NCBI GenBank assembly: GCA_963575745.1
Contig: CAUYUJ010007269.1
Location: 229,501-293,500 of the forward strand
DNA: 64,000 nt
Source of the DNA: Prorocentrum cordatum
Lineage: Eukaryota > Sar > Dinophyceae > Prorocentrales > Prorocentraceae
Direction of reading: 5' to 3'
This document shows positions 45,023-55,471 of the stretch, one piece after another. The notes under the pieces are model-generated. The model was given only the letters and a program-made list of their open reading frames with translations. It was not told the origin of the DNA and did no database searches. Made by a program: the position numbers and the translations under genes. The first letter of the stretch is position 1, and each line of letters begins with the position of its first letter.

Positions 45023-45171
45023 GACCAAACGGCGCGCGTGCTTGCCCCGCTCGCCTGCTCCGAGCCTCGCCCCACCGGCGAACAGACGCCCACACGCCGC
45101 TGCTCGCTGCCCGTGCCCCGCGCCCCGGCGCGGCGCAGGCCGTCGCAGGGCGCCGGCCCCGCGTCTCGTTC

Positions 45172-45359
45172 GAAGGGGCCCCAGGACACACAAATTAATA
45201 CACACACATAAATACACACACATAAAAATATTCCCCTATATTTTTTCAGGCATTTTCTGGGTCTCTGCCTTCCCCCCCACTTCCCATCTGTTCCCACATT
45301 TTCTGGGGGGAAAGCGAGGATTCATCGTGTCTGTGTGTGCGTGTGTTTCTTGCCCTCCT
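45172..45359. mobile_element. MITE family B, copy B2
   Basis: A 188-bp copy in the same orientation as all other family B copies. The A-rich part is expanded (ACACACATAAAT repeated). The flanks TCTCGTTC and GGTTGTTC match at 5 of 8. It lies in the putative TM2-TM3 intron. Confidence 0.78.
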
Positions 45360-47044
45360 GGTTGTTCCTCTCTTGGGGTGCAGCGCGCCCCCTGTCCTCT
45401 GGGCTGGGACGGGGACGCTCGGACGCGAGCCGCCGGCGGGTGGGGCATGCTGGCCCCCACCTTCCTTCCGCCTCTTCCCGAGCATGTTCTTTGGGAGGAG
45501 GGCAAAGGGTGAAATCTGAAATGCCGTTTCGATGGATGTTCGAGGCTTGAACCTGCAAAAGGTGAATCACAAGACAGATTGGTGTTCGAGGTGCAAAAGC
45601 CCATCTGGATTTCACCCTGAGCCCTCCACCCGAAGAGAATGCTCGGTCTTCGTCCGTCTCCTCCCCGATCGGCCGGGGTGGGCCGGGCCCCCGATGCCCG
45701 AGCACTGCCCCGCCGCACAGGATGATGGCCGCTACTTCCCCCCAGCGGAGAGCGGCACGCTCTGTGGACGCAAAGAACAGTGCAGTCGCAGGCTCCCTCC
45801 TTCATCGTGCGAGGTCTGCGGCGATTCTGCATTTTCTGTGTGTGGTGAATGTGTGTGCGCGATGTCTTGACGCTCGTAGTTTGCCAGAGCCGTGCTCTGG
45901 CAACTTTGTCGTAAAGGTCGCTGGTTCTCTGCCGTTTGTTTTTTTGCAGTGAGGCCCACTCTTCGCTTGGTTCACTTCACCAAACTCACCCCTTCAACAA
46001 GCGAGGTCTGTACTTTTACTCGGCCCCCCTGCCTAGCGTTCGGCGCGGCGCGCGCGCACTGAGGGAACACGTGGTCACGTGGTTCGCCGGTTCAACCAGA
46101 ACGTCTACTACATCTGCGCGTGCCTCCTCCATGTCAGGCCCTGCGCGGCGCGAGACGCTGGCCTGCTTTCCTGTGTGGCTGTGCGCGGCGCGAAGCAATG
46201 GCCTGGGTTCCCGTGTGCCTTCCCCCGCTCCCTCGCCGCCTCAGCAGGCGAGGTCTGAGATCTGTTCCGCTCCCCCTCGTCCGGCGCGCACGCAGGTCGT
46301 TGCAGGGGGCGCTTGCTTGTCTGCGGCACGTTGCTTCTAGCTTAGCTCGACCACACCTCGTCTCGGGCCGGGCGAAAGGGGGGGATAGCAAAGAGGGGTT
46401 TGGGAATCAGCTCACGCAGCTGATTCTCCCGGCGCCTCCCGGCGCCGGAGGCGGCCATGCATCGAGGAATGGGCCCCTCGGTGGGGCCGAAACCATCTGC
46501 GTGCAGCAGGTTTCGTAACCCTCCCTTTCCCAATCCTCCCCTTTTGTCTGGCCCGATCGCCCCTTCAATCCATCGGCGAGGCATTCATTGTGCTCGTGCC
46601 TCCAGGGGCCAGGGCGCTCCGCCCTCCCAGCGGCCTCGTTTTTATCGAGTCTCCCCTTCCCTTCCTTCGCTCTGGGATCGCGGGACCCAACGTGTCACCC
46701 AACGCCGCCCCGTCCCCGTGCTCCCTCTCCTCCTGCATCTCCTCCGCTTCCTCCTGCTCATCCTCCCGCTCGTCCGACACCTCCTCATCCAGTGTACGCA
46801 GCTTTCCTTTTCCGATTCCGCATAACCCGATGGGGTCCTTTCTTAGAGTTCCGGGTCAGCTATGACACTCGTCACAGGATAGAGAACAACTCAGCGAAAT
46901 GGGAAGGGATGGGTAGGGGAGGCAGGGCGTCAGATATGGCGCGAGCACACCAAGCCTGCTTCATCCTTAATATCCTCCTTCTTCTCCCCTCCTCTGGATG
47001 CTCATGATCGCGACGACTGGAGGCCCCGATGCCGCCCCGGCCAC

Positions 47045-47131
47045 GCTCCGCGTGTGGAGCCACAGGAAGAACAGCACCATCGCGGTGGAGCCGAGGGCCC
47101 ACATGGCGTCATTCCGGAGGGTCAGACTCAC
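47045..47131 (-). CDS. Exon encoding TM2 of Patched/Dispatched-like RND protein
   Basis: Exactly 29 codons in phase 0, between CGCAAG|G and a GT donor (AGC|GTGGCC). The peptide reads VSLTLRNDAMWALG, then STAMVLFFLWLHTRS. An Asp before a hydrophobic helix that ends in His-Thr-(Arg/Gly)-Ser is characteristic of TM2 of the RND sterol-sensing block in Dispatched-like proteins. Using this donor and the 43.67-kb acceptor, the spacing from HTRS to the LPLAY motif (14 residues) fits the family. Reading through instead soon reaches a stop. This is one of the four strongest pieces of evidence for the gene. Confidence 0.65.
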
Positions 47132-47775
47132 CTTGCGGCGGTTCCGGGAGATTCAAGAATTGGCTCGTTCCGTTCGTTCCCTGGATCGCTTGGCTAGCGG
47201 TCCCAGCGTCTCTGTTGGTTCGCTCCAATCGTTCTGGTGGCCTCGGGGAGGCACGAGGAGGAATAGTCCCCTCCTCGTCCTCCTCAAGGACGGAGGATCA
47301 TGGAGGAATGGAGAAGTTGCTCGAGACGCTCTGGACTTGAGGGTGTTCTGAGAGGGGGTGGGCGCACGGGGTTTCGAGGTGCGGATGCACCTTGGGAGGG
47401 AATCCGAAGGAAACGTCGTCTCAATCCCCCCTCATAAAGGAAGAACGGAACGCAGCAGCTGGGAGTCCCGCAGACTGACGCGCACTGTTGTGAGCCACGG
47501 TCGGCATTCGATCGGCACTCAACAGGGTCGCCTCACTTCGCGCATCGCGCTGCGCCCTTGCCTTCGCGCTCTCGTGCCGCCGCCCCCTAACCGAAGACAA
47601 CCCTCTGGTCAAGGCCGAGAAGCGGGATCGTTGGTGCGCCCCGTGCGGACCGGCGGCGACGGTAGGGGCGCATCGCCCAGGGGCGGGCATTGCACGCATC
47701 CGCCGGGGAGCCCCTTCGAAGACACAAGAGCATCGGCGCACCTGAAGACATGGGTTGCTCTCCCCTGGGCTACTC

Positions 47776-47935
47776 CTAAGTCGGGCCTGTCCCCCCACAG
47801 GCCGATTTTGGACGAGAAATTTGAACAGGCGAAACAATACACCAAAAAACTCAAAAAATGCCAAACAATAGTTCCCAGACTATTTGTTTTTCTATGTTTT
47901 AATATTCCTCCTGTAGAGGGACAGGCCCGCCTTAA
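47776..47935. mobile_element. MITE family A, copy A4 (shorter)
   Basis: A 160-bp copy with a deletion or decay in the right arm. The flanking duplications are GGCTACTC and GGCTATTC (7 of 8). It lies in the putative intron between the 48.8-kb and 47.1-kb exons. Confidence 0.82.
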
Positions 47936-48072
47936 GGCTATTCGCCCCCAGCGTCGCCGCTGAGCGGGCGGCCCAGGGCGCGCAGGTGGGGGCACCGCAA
48001 AGCGCGCGCGCCGGAGGCAGACCCGCCGGGGAGAGGCAGCCGCGCGAGCGAGCTCCGGGCTGCGGCGCCTTT

Positions 48073-48125
48073 GAAGGGGCCCTGGGACACACAAGTAAAT
48101 ACAAACAAATAAAACAATCCCCATG

Positions 48126-48163
<38 letters not shown>

Positions 48164-48253
48164 TGGGTTTCTGTCTTCCCCCCACTTCCCATATTTTCCC
48201 ATATTTTCTGGGGAATCGCCGATAAATTGTGTCTGTGTGTTTCTTTCCCTCCT
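48073..48253. mobile_element. MITE family B, copy B3
   Basis: A 181-bp copy flanked by the exact 8-bp duplication GCGCCTTT (48065-48072 and 48254-48261). This sets the family ends as GAAGGGGCCCTGGGACACAC and TGTTTCTTTCCCTCCT. The terminal inverted repeat is short and imperfect. An (AT)n tract at about 48128-48162 replaces part of the left half. Confidence 0.85.
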
Positions 48254-48341
48254 GCGCCTTTCTCAGGCGCCGAGGCCCGACACCGCTCCCAAGGCCTGGC
48301 GAGTGAGTCTCGGAGGGCATCCCCCTCCTCCGCCTCGTCTT

Positions 48342-48546
48342 TCGGCGGCGAGCCAGGGGGGGGGAACTGAGGAGGAGAAGGTCTTCGCAGAGGGCGGCGG
48401 GACTTCTCAAAGCCCCCGTGCCTTCCGGGCGGCTTTTTGTTCCTGTATCCGGGGAAGGCTTAGAAAACTGCTCAGAAGTCCGGGGGACGTCTGAGCCTTC
48501 TGAAAAGGCCCGCCCCTTCTCACTTCCCCCCCTCGCTCGCCGCCGG
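48342..48546. mobile_element. MITE family D, copy D3
   Basis: A 205-bp copy with ends TCGGCGGCGAGCC and GCTCGCCGCCGG. The flanks are GTCTT and GTCCT (4 of 5). It abuts MITE A5 after 25 bp. Confidence 0.75.
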
Positions 48547-48571
48547 GTCCTGCCGCCCCCCCCCGCTACTC

Positions 48572-48767
48572 TTGAAGTCGGGCCAGTCCACCATACAGGG
48601 GGCTTTTCGACGAAAGAGTATATAAAAAACACAAACGCACTCCAAAATGGCCAACAACAATTCCCCAAAAATAGTCCCCAGACAATTGTTGGACGATTGT
48701 TGGATCATTTTTGGGGTATTTCATTTTTCGTGGAAAATCCCCCCGTGGGGGGACAGGCCCGACCTAA
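48572..48767. mobile_element. MITE family A, copy A5
   Basis: A copy of about 196 bp. The flanks CGCTACTC and CACTACTT match at 6 of 8 positions, consistent with an older insertion. It lies 25 bp from the right end of MITE D3 and 52 bp from the 48.8-kb exon. Confidence 0.78.
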
Positions 48768-48819
48768 CACTACTTCACCCCCTGGCCATGTGCCCCGGCC
48801 GAGAGGCCCGAGGCCGCGC

Positions 48820-48915
48820 CTCGTGGCCCTCGACGGTGTCCCCGTCAAAGAAGACGCGGACGTGCTGCAAGGGGGTCTCGGTGAGGAACGGGTAGACCTC
48901 GCTCGCGAACAGCTC
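48820..48915 (-). CDS. Candidate exon before TM2 of RND-like gene
   Basis: Exactly 32 codons in phase 0, preceded by GCGCAG and followed by a GC donor. The peptide starts ELFASEVYPFLTETP and continues with HVRVFFDGDTVEGHE. This matches the pattern just before TM2 in Dispatched-like proteins: a tryptophan/aromatic helix, a short strand ending in Phe-Phe/Tyr, and then a Glu. It joins in frame to the 47.1-kb segment, which starts VSLTLRNDAMW. The 5' part of this exon and the intron before it are duplicated upstream at about 49.01-49.14 kb. Confidence 0.55.
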
Positions 48916-49008
48916 CTGCGCCGCGGGCCGGGGAGCGGCCCGGGAGGAGGGCGGCCGTGGGGGGGCGCGGGGCTGCGGGGCGGCAGACGGCCACCCGCGC
49001 CCCGCACG

Positions 49009-49140
49009 GTCTGAGGAACGGGTAGACCGCATTCGCGAACAGTGCCTGCGCCGCGGCCGGGGGGCAGCCCGGGAGGAGCGGGGCGTGTGAGGGAAGCGGG
49101 GCTGAGGGGTGGCAGACGGCAGCCCGCACCCTGCACGATT
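49009..49140 (-). pseudogene. Partial tandem duplicate of the 48.8-kb exon
   Basis: A roughly 125-bp stretch repeats the DNA around the 48.8-kb exon start, including the acceptor GCGCAG and the first 11 or so codons. The copy reads ALFANAVYPFL against ELFASEVYPFL. After that it runs into sequence matching the intron side of the first copy, so the second half of the exon is missing. It is therefore a broken exon copy rather than an alternative cassette, unless a cryptic donor is used. Confidence 0.55.
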
Positions 49141-50477
49141 GCCAACAGGAAAAAATGCAAGCCGCGCTGGCTCCGTGCTGGAAGGCTGCCAGCGTGTGGC
49201 ATGCGCACCGGTCCACAAGTGGGACCCCGATGAGCCGCGCCTGGCAACACAAGAGCCTACGACCATGATGCAGTCGGAGTGCCGCACACAAGGGATTGTG
49301 AGGTGGGTCGCAAGCTCAGCAGGAACACAACAACAAAGCAAGGATATGTATGGCTCAGGACATGTAGGTGTACGCATAAAAGCGGATGGCACCGGGGGGG
49401 GAGGAGGCAAGGGGGAGCAGCAAGCAGGACGGGGATGGCTCACCACTGCGCACGCCCCCCCCCCTTCGACTTGCACCGCGGGATTGATGGAGAGGGCGGG
49501 GCCTCCATGGAGGGAGTCTCCCGGGAGGCCCAGACGGCAGTGGTGAGGATTGTGCAGCGGGAAGGCTGTGGGAACTGATACGTAGCACAGCGTGGGGATG
49601 CCTGCCGCGGTCCAGCAGAACCTTCCTTGAGCGTCCAACGGCGGGGCCTCCCTGGAGGACAAGACGGCACTGCTCGGACTGTTATGGGACTCATGGGGTG
49701 GGAAGGTGCGTGGAGGAGTGAGGGAGGAGGGGAGAAGGAGAACGAGCCCTGATGCAGTGCGCTTGCCAACATGACCAGAGGAGCAGGGGGAGGAGGGAAG
49801 GAAGGAAGCGGAAACAGAGACTGGTCTAGGAGAACACGAACGACACTCAAGATGTGGGGGATGGTGCACTCTTGCCATGTCCAAATGCGGTCAGAATGCT
49901 GACGCAACCGCCGCGCCTGGCACACCAAATTCGCCCTCCGCACTGTGGGCCGGCGATATGTGCCCAGGCTGGGTCTCGCTTGCCTGTTGGGTGGGAGGGT
50001 GAGCTGGAGATAGCTTGTGGCTTCCCCGAGGACAGGAAGACGGAGGAGGAGGCAGGAGGGCGAATGAGACAGGACGAGGGAGACGGGAAGCGGCAGGAGG
50101 ACGGGCTGAGTATTGAGGATGACCGAGCATGCCGAGACTGAGACTCACTACATCGAATCCCTAGGGAAACGATCGGCACCACGGCCACACTGAATGAGCT
50201 CAAACCTGTTCCCGAGGGAGCCCGGCAAGCGTGGACTCCTCACGGAGGCCCATGCAACACGAGGCAAACCCACCCACCGCAGCCGGGGAGGAAACGTCGT
50301 GAACGCAAGCCACGTCAAGGTCAAGGAACCGGGGGAGCTGAAGGCCGCGCGGCGGCGACGACAAAATCGACGACGACGATGACCGAGGAGGACAATCAGA
50401 AGCGGGAGGAGGAGGAGGATCACGACCTCCGAGAACACGAGGATGTACGAGGAGGAGGAGAAGGACGAGGAGAACGC

Positions 50478-50549
50478 GAGGATTTCGGCCCTGTCCTCAT
50501 ACTCTGCCATGATGCTGCCCTGCGTCGACCCGTCGGTCAGGCCGGTCAC
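50478..50549 (-). CDS. Candidate exon, extracellular domain of RND-like gene
   Basis: This is a 72-bp phase-0 segment of 24 codons. It starts after CCGCCAG with G and is followed by GC. The peptide starts VTGLTDGSTQG and ends AEYEDRAEIL. Joined to its neighbours it reads FRLK-VTGLTDG on one side and AEIL-ELFASEV on the other, with no stop or frame break. The DNA beyond the proposed donor becomes a TCC/CTC tract that encodes low-complexity Ser and Leu, which supports ending the exon here. There is no recognisable domain motif by itself. Confidence 0.38.
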
Positions 50550-50925
50550 CTGGCGGCAACACGCGCTTCCGCGGACAAACGCTCTTGATGGGGAAACGGA
50601 GGCGCCAGGAGGGAGCACAGGAGGAAAGAGGGATACGAAAGAAGCGGAGGAACCGGAGGAGACGAGGAGAGGAGAGGAGAGGAGCGAGGAGAAAGGAGGG
50701 GTAGGAGGGATGCCTACGAGAAGCAAGGGGGTGGCCCAACTTACTCATGTAGACATCGACTCTGGCGGGATGCCAATACTGCACCTGACTGCTTCTGGTG
50801 TTCGCACGGCGGCGTATGCCCCGGCGTTGCTGCTGCAAGTGTCACTGCTGCTACTGCTGTTGAGCACAAGACTTGGACAAAGGGTGCTGTGGTACCGCTG
50901 CTTTGTTGTACTGCTGCACCTACTT

Positions 50926-51085
50926 GAAGGGGCCCTGGGACACACAAGTAAATACACACAAATAAAAAGATTCCCCATATTTTCCCATATGTTCTGGGTT
51001 TCTGTCTTCCCCCCCACTTCCCATATTTTCACATATTTTCGGGGGAATCGACGATTAATTGTGTCTGTGTGTTTCTTCCCCTCCT
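50926..51085. mobile_element. MITE family B, copy B4
   Basis: A 160-bp copy. Its flanks are a longer imperfect direct repeat of about 26 bp: GCTTTGTTGTACTGCTGCAC on the left (from 50900) and GCTTTGTTGTGCTGCTGCGC on the right (from 51088). The element therefore sits between two repeat units rather than beside a simple 8-bp duplication. Confidence 0.78.
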
Positions 51086-52571
51086 GAGCTTTGTTGTGCT
51101 GCTGCGCCTATACTTCGCCGTTGCGAGAGATAGGCCACTAAGTGCAGCGCCTCGCGCTCGGCGACGGGGACCCGATGCACGAAGCTCCCACGGTGCGCCG
51201 CGGACCTCTTCCTGGGAGATTCTCGTGCGAACGTAGGGTGCGCAGCGAACGCTTTCCCCATGTCGAAGCTGGGAGGTTCTCGTCCTGGGCGTTCGCACCG
51301 TTCGCTACGATGTTTTCGAACAGTTAGGTGTACCTTTTCCTGCACGTCCCGTTCGGCACCGCTCGCTCCCGGGGCCTCGCCCGCCTCTGGCCACGTGCGG
51401 CCCCGTCTGCTCCGCCCCCCCTCGCTGTCGATGAAAGCCGTGCGCGTCCCGCGGAGCTTTGAGCGGAAGAGGCTCGAACTCGCCCTGCAGATCAAACAAA
51501 TGTTCGAACCGTTTGGCCACCGGCCGAAAACTTGCCTCTTCGGCCGAATTTGCGCTCCTGAAGTCCTGAGCGACATCGTCGATCGATGCGACCTGGGAGC
51601 GATGAGCTCCGACTTCGGTCGAAGCGCTGTCGTTCGACAAGTCCTGGGCGGAATCGCCAGTTAGACTTCAAACCTCCCAGCTTCGACACGGGCACGAAAT
51701 TGCTCGTCCTGGGGAACTCCCAAAACAAACACCACGCTTCCGACTTCGAAAACGGAAAATTTCGACAATACCAGACGGGCTGGCCAAGTCGAAACGACTA
51801 CTCCGCCAAGGACTTCATATCATAGCGAAAATTACAAAAAAATGCCGAAACCTCTTGGTTCGCTATCGAAAAGGTGATTCCGCCCAGGGGTTCTACCGAA
51901 CCGCAAATCGAAGTTTTGCCGGCTCGAGGTCGGCATGGCGATTCCGCCGAGAAGTTCCTCTGACGCAATGCTCAACGAGTTGTCTTAACTGAAGCACGCA
52001 ACGAGTCGAACGTTCCTAAACATCGAAGCACGGCTGAAGATACGGCTGCTGCTGTTGCTGCATATTGTTGTTTCTGATTGTGTAACACTGTCAAGTTACA
52101 TATAAAATGTGTATGTTGCTGTCGCCTCATGGTGCCGCTGCTACTGCTGCGCTCCTGATACTGCTTGTGTTTGTTGACCCTGATGCATGTCCTGCGACTG
52201 CCTGCTGCTGTCACTGCTTCTGTAGTGTTTCTACTAATGCCATGAATGCCGCTGCAACAGATGCTGTTACTACCGCTGGCTACTCTTACTGCTGGTTATG
52301 CGGCGACTACGACTACTATGCAGGTGTTGCTAGTGCAACTCGTGCTGACTAAATCCGCTGCAACGGTGATGCCGAAAATTGCCCTTGCCAAAACTAACGT
52401 TTATTGCTGTCCAAGGCCATCCTACTCGTCGTCGCCGCCGCTATCATCATGAGGGCTGCCCGCGAGTGCCAAGAGAGGAGAAGCCGCCAACAGCGTGCCT
52501 TCATCCCTCTCCCTGCCCGCCCCCCTCCTCCCCATCGTCCCGCCTCGCCCCCCCCGCCTCGACCTCTACCC

Positions 52572-52759
52572 TTAAGTCGGGCCTGTGCCCCTACAATGGG
52601 ATTTTCGACTGAAAATAAATACCCCAAAAATAACAAAAGCTAGTCTACAAATAATCCGGGGACTATTTTTTCAGAATTTTTTGATCTTCTTGGAATAATC
52701 ATTAGGTATTTTGAATTTTTTGTCGAAAATCCCTCTGTAGGGGGACACGCCCGAAATAA
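52572..52759. mobile_element. MITE family A, copy A6
   Basis: A 188-bp copy with the canonical left end TTAAGTCGGGC. It is flanked by the exact 8-bp duplication CTCTACCC (52564-52571 and 52760-52767). Confidence 0.88.
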
Positions 52760-52847
52760 CTCTACCCCCCCTACTCTCCCCCCTCTGCCTCCCCCCGACC
52801 TCTTCCCAGAACCCCCTCCCCCCCCCCTTCCCCCCCCCCGTGGTCGC

Positions 52848-52938
52848 CTTGAGCCTGAAGACGTAGGCCGACTTCAGGCCCCCCGCGGCCGCCGGGGCCG
52901 AGCCCGCGGCCGGAGCCTCGAAGTCCGCGGGCAGGAAC
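52848..52938 (-). CDS. Candidate exon, extracellular domain of RND-like gene
   Basis: This 91-bp segment starts after AG with G and is followed by a GC donor-like dinucleotide. One leading base completes the Arg codon from the 58.7-kb segment, and it ends in phase 0. The peptide runs FLPADFEAP, an Ala/Gly-rich linker, then GGLKSAYVFRLK. A Leu-Lys/Arg-Ser-x-Tyr-x-Phe string is a feature I associate with the first extracellular domain of Dispatched-like proteins. The alternative phase-0 reading is Gly/Arg-rich and not protein-like. It lies about 90 bp upstream (in gene direction) of MITE copy A6, which would be intronic. Confidence 0.35.
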
Positions 52939-53602
52939 CTGGACTCGGCGGGGGAGGACTGGCACGTCTTTATTCTTCATGGTCCCCCCTGGTTCACTGG
53001 TTTGTCAAGTTTCCTGTCGACAGGGTGGTTGAGGCGAAGCCTCGAGCAGTGACAAGGACGGGCAGGGAGCCCAGTGGGAGATATGATACCGACTCGCTCT
53101 GAGAGTGAGAAGAAGCAGGAGGGGGCCGCAAATCTGAGTGTCGTTTGACCGGTCCCTGTCCCCGAAGGCATGGCCTTGGCCCCACTCGCCGACTTACCCG
53201 GCTAGGTCGGGATAGATGGCCGATTCCAGAAACCTTGAACCCGCCAACGTTTTCATCTCTTTGGGCCGCATGTTTTCCTTCCGCCGCCTTCCGCCGCCCT
53301 TGCGCCGGCTTCCGCCGCCGGAGGCGGCCTCATCTTCTTTCCGCCGACCTTCCGCGGCGGAAGAGCTGACAACTCCTTCGATCGTCGAAGGCAAGGACCT
53401 TTCTGGAACGCCTCATATGGCATTCCTCCGGATTTCGCGGGACGCATGCCGAATACCATGGGGCTGGTGAGGCTGTGATACCATGGCCCAGTGGGGATGG
53501 GGATAGGTTAGACGATGCTGACAATCCTCATCGTTCTCCTCCTGCTCGTCGCTTCCGCCGCGCCTTCTTCCTCGCAAACCAGCCCACACCGCGCCCGGGG
53601 GC

Positions 53603-53930
53603 CCCCGAATGCCGCCCTAGCGGGGCATACCGTCCATGCATCCATTCGTCGGCGGCGAACGAGGGGTGGAAGTGAGAGGGAGAAGGCCCTCTCAGAAAGC
53701 GGCGGGGCTTCTCAGAACGCCTCCGACCTTCTGCAAGGTTCTCCGTATCCCCTGGGAAGGCTTACCCCCGAATGCCGCCCTAGCGGGGCATACCGTCCAT
53801 GCATCCATTCGTCGGCGGCGAACGAGGGGTGGAAGTGAGAGGGAGAAGGCCCTCTCAGAAAGCGGCGGGGCTTCTCAGAACGCCTCCGACCTTCTGCAAG
53901 GTTCTCCGTATCCCCTGGGAAGGCTTAGAA
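53603..53930. repeat. 163-bp tandem duplication containing half of a family D MITE
   Basis: Two almost identical 163-bp units (53603-53765 and 53766-53928) each hold CCCCCGAATGCCGCCCTAGC. Each then has a family D left arm (GTCGGCGGCGAACGAGGGGT, AAGTGAGAGGGAGAAGG) and ends near GGGAAGGCTTA. The right arm of the MITE is absent. The near identity points to a recent duplication. Confidence 0.85.
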
Positions 53931-54846
53931 CGCTTCCCGGAAGACCGGGGTACTTCCTCGGGGACGCGCAAACATGGATCGAGGGAGGTGCCTTCCCCAA
54001 AATGCGGCCAGAGCCGCCTCGCTCGGCGACAGCAATCCGCGATTTACCCTGGAAACGTGACCCGTCGCCAATCCACACCACCTTGGAATCTTGCCCCCCA
54101 CCCCCCTGACCCAAATGTTGTGGCCGAGCGCCCAAGAGAACTCTAGCTACCGAAATTGCTCATGTTACAATGTTGCCACGCGGGCCAGCTGTCCAAGGGG
54201 AGACACTGCTGGACAAACAGGTTATAAAAACATACAACACAGCGAACATGAGCTATCAGCCAAGCAGGCAACGTCACAGCCGTTCGCCACTCAAAAGTGC
54301 CGTCGGATTTTCAACTACCTTGCTTGGCGAAAGTGATATCCGAATTAGTATGCAACTTCGGCACCTGTGCGGGCCCGGAAGACATCGCGTAGCAGGAGAA
54401 TCAACAGGACAGGATTGGGGAAGAGGGAGAGTAGGAGGCGGAGGGACAGGAGAAGAAGAACGAACATCTGGGCGAAGGAAAAGGAGGAACAGGAGGATGA
54501 TAAGGAGGAGCCTTAGGAGGCGCTGGAGGAGAAGGGGACGTAGGACGAGGAGGAGGAGGAGGATTGAGAGGAACACGAGCAGGAGGAGGTGGAGGAGGAA
54601 GAGGTGAAGGGTGAAGCGAAGCAGGGGGATGAGCAACATAAAAAAAAACAACATGCAGACAATGAGGGGAAAGAGGAGCAAGATAAGCGGGAGGCAGAGG
54701 AGAGGGAACAGGAGGAACAGGAAGAGCGGGGGCGGGACTACAGGAAGAGCGAGGGCGGGACTGCGCCATCCATCGTCGTCGGAGAAGGAGGAGGAAGAGG
54801 AAGAAGAAGACGAAGACGCGAGGCAGCGGGGCGTGGCGGAGGATTC

Positions 54847-54905
54847 GGCGGCGAGCGAGGGGGAGGAATGAGAAAAGGGCGTGCCTTCCCACGAGGCTCG
54901 GAATT
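54847..54905. mobile_element. MITE family D, fragment D5
   Basis: Only the left arm is seen: TCGGCGGCGAGCGAGGGGG, then GAATGAGAAAAGGGCG and CACGAGGCTCGG. Confidence 0.55.
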
Positions 54906-54952
54906 TACCCCTCAGGCGACCGCAAACATGTCAACGCCCCACAAACGGGGAC

Positions 54953-55079
54953 TCCACTAACGGGTACTTTGGCCAATGACCCAGCGAACCCAACCCTTCC
55001 CGATGCGGGCAACGCTGCATTGCCAGAAAGAGGCCCTAAAGTGGCAACTTTCGGCAAAATTGCAAAGTACCCGTTAGTA
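54953..55079. repeat. Short foldback, ACTAACGGGTACTTTG ends
   Basis: ACTAACGGGTACTTTGGC at the left is mirrored by GCAAAGTACCCGTTAGT at the right, about 127 bp in total. A further AGTACCCGTTACGG follows immediately. It may be a solo MITE. Only one copy is seen in the window. Confidence 0.55.
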
Positions 55080-55471
55080 AGTACCCGTTACGGTGCCGTT
55101 GAACATGGATCAATCGGGAAGCCACCTCAGCACGGCCAAGAGAGCCCCCCAGAGGCACCAGAGGAGGAGCGAAAGGGGCGAAGGACCGGGGGCAGAGCAG
55201 CGGAGAGCGGGACGGGGAGGAGGATGGAGGGGCATCGGGGGCGGAGGGGGGGGGGAGAGAGGGATGGGGGCGCGCGAGGCCTGGAGGAGGAGGAGGAGGC
55301 AGAACAAAGGAAGGGGGGACCGGGCGGTCGCCAAAACGCCCAGGCCCTCTCCGCGCTCCAAGGCGCGCGCCGCCCGCGAGAACGCAGGGGCACTCTCTCC
55401 CCCTGCGGACGGCACGCCGCGCGGCAAACTGCAGCGCCCGCCGACCGTCCCGCCCGCTCTCCGCTCCCTCG

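Noticed and set aside
53515-53600. Signal-peptide-like start on the plus strand (MLTILIVLLLLVASAAP)
   Set aside because: The CTC-type composition gives Leu runs by chance. The frame runs straight into the 163-bp duplication.
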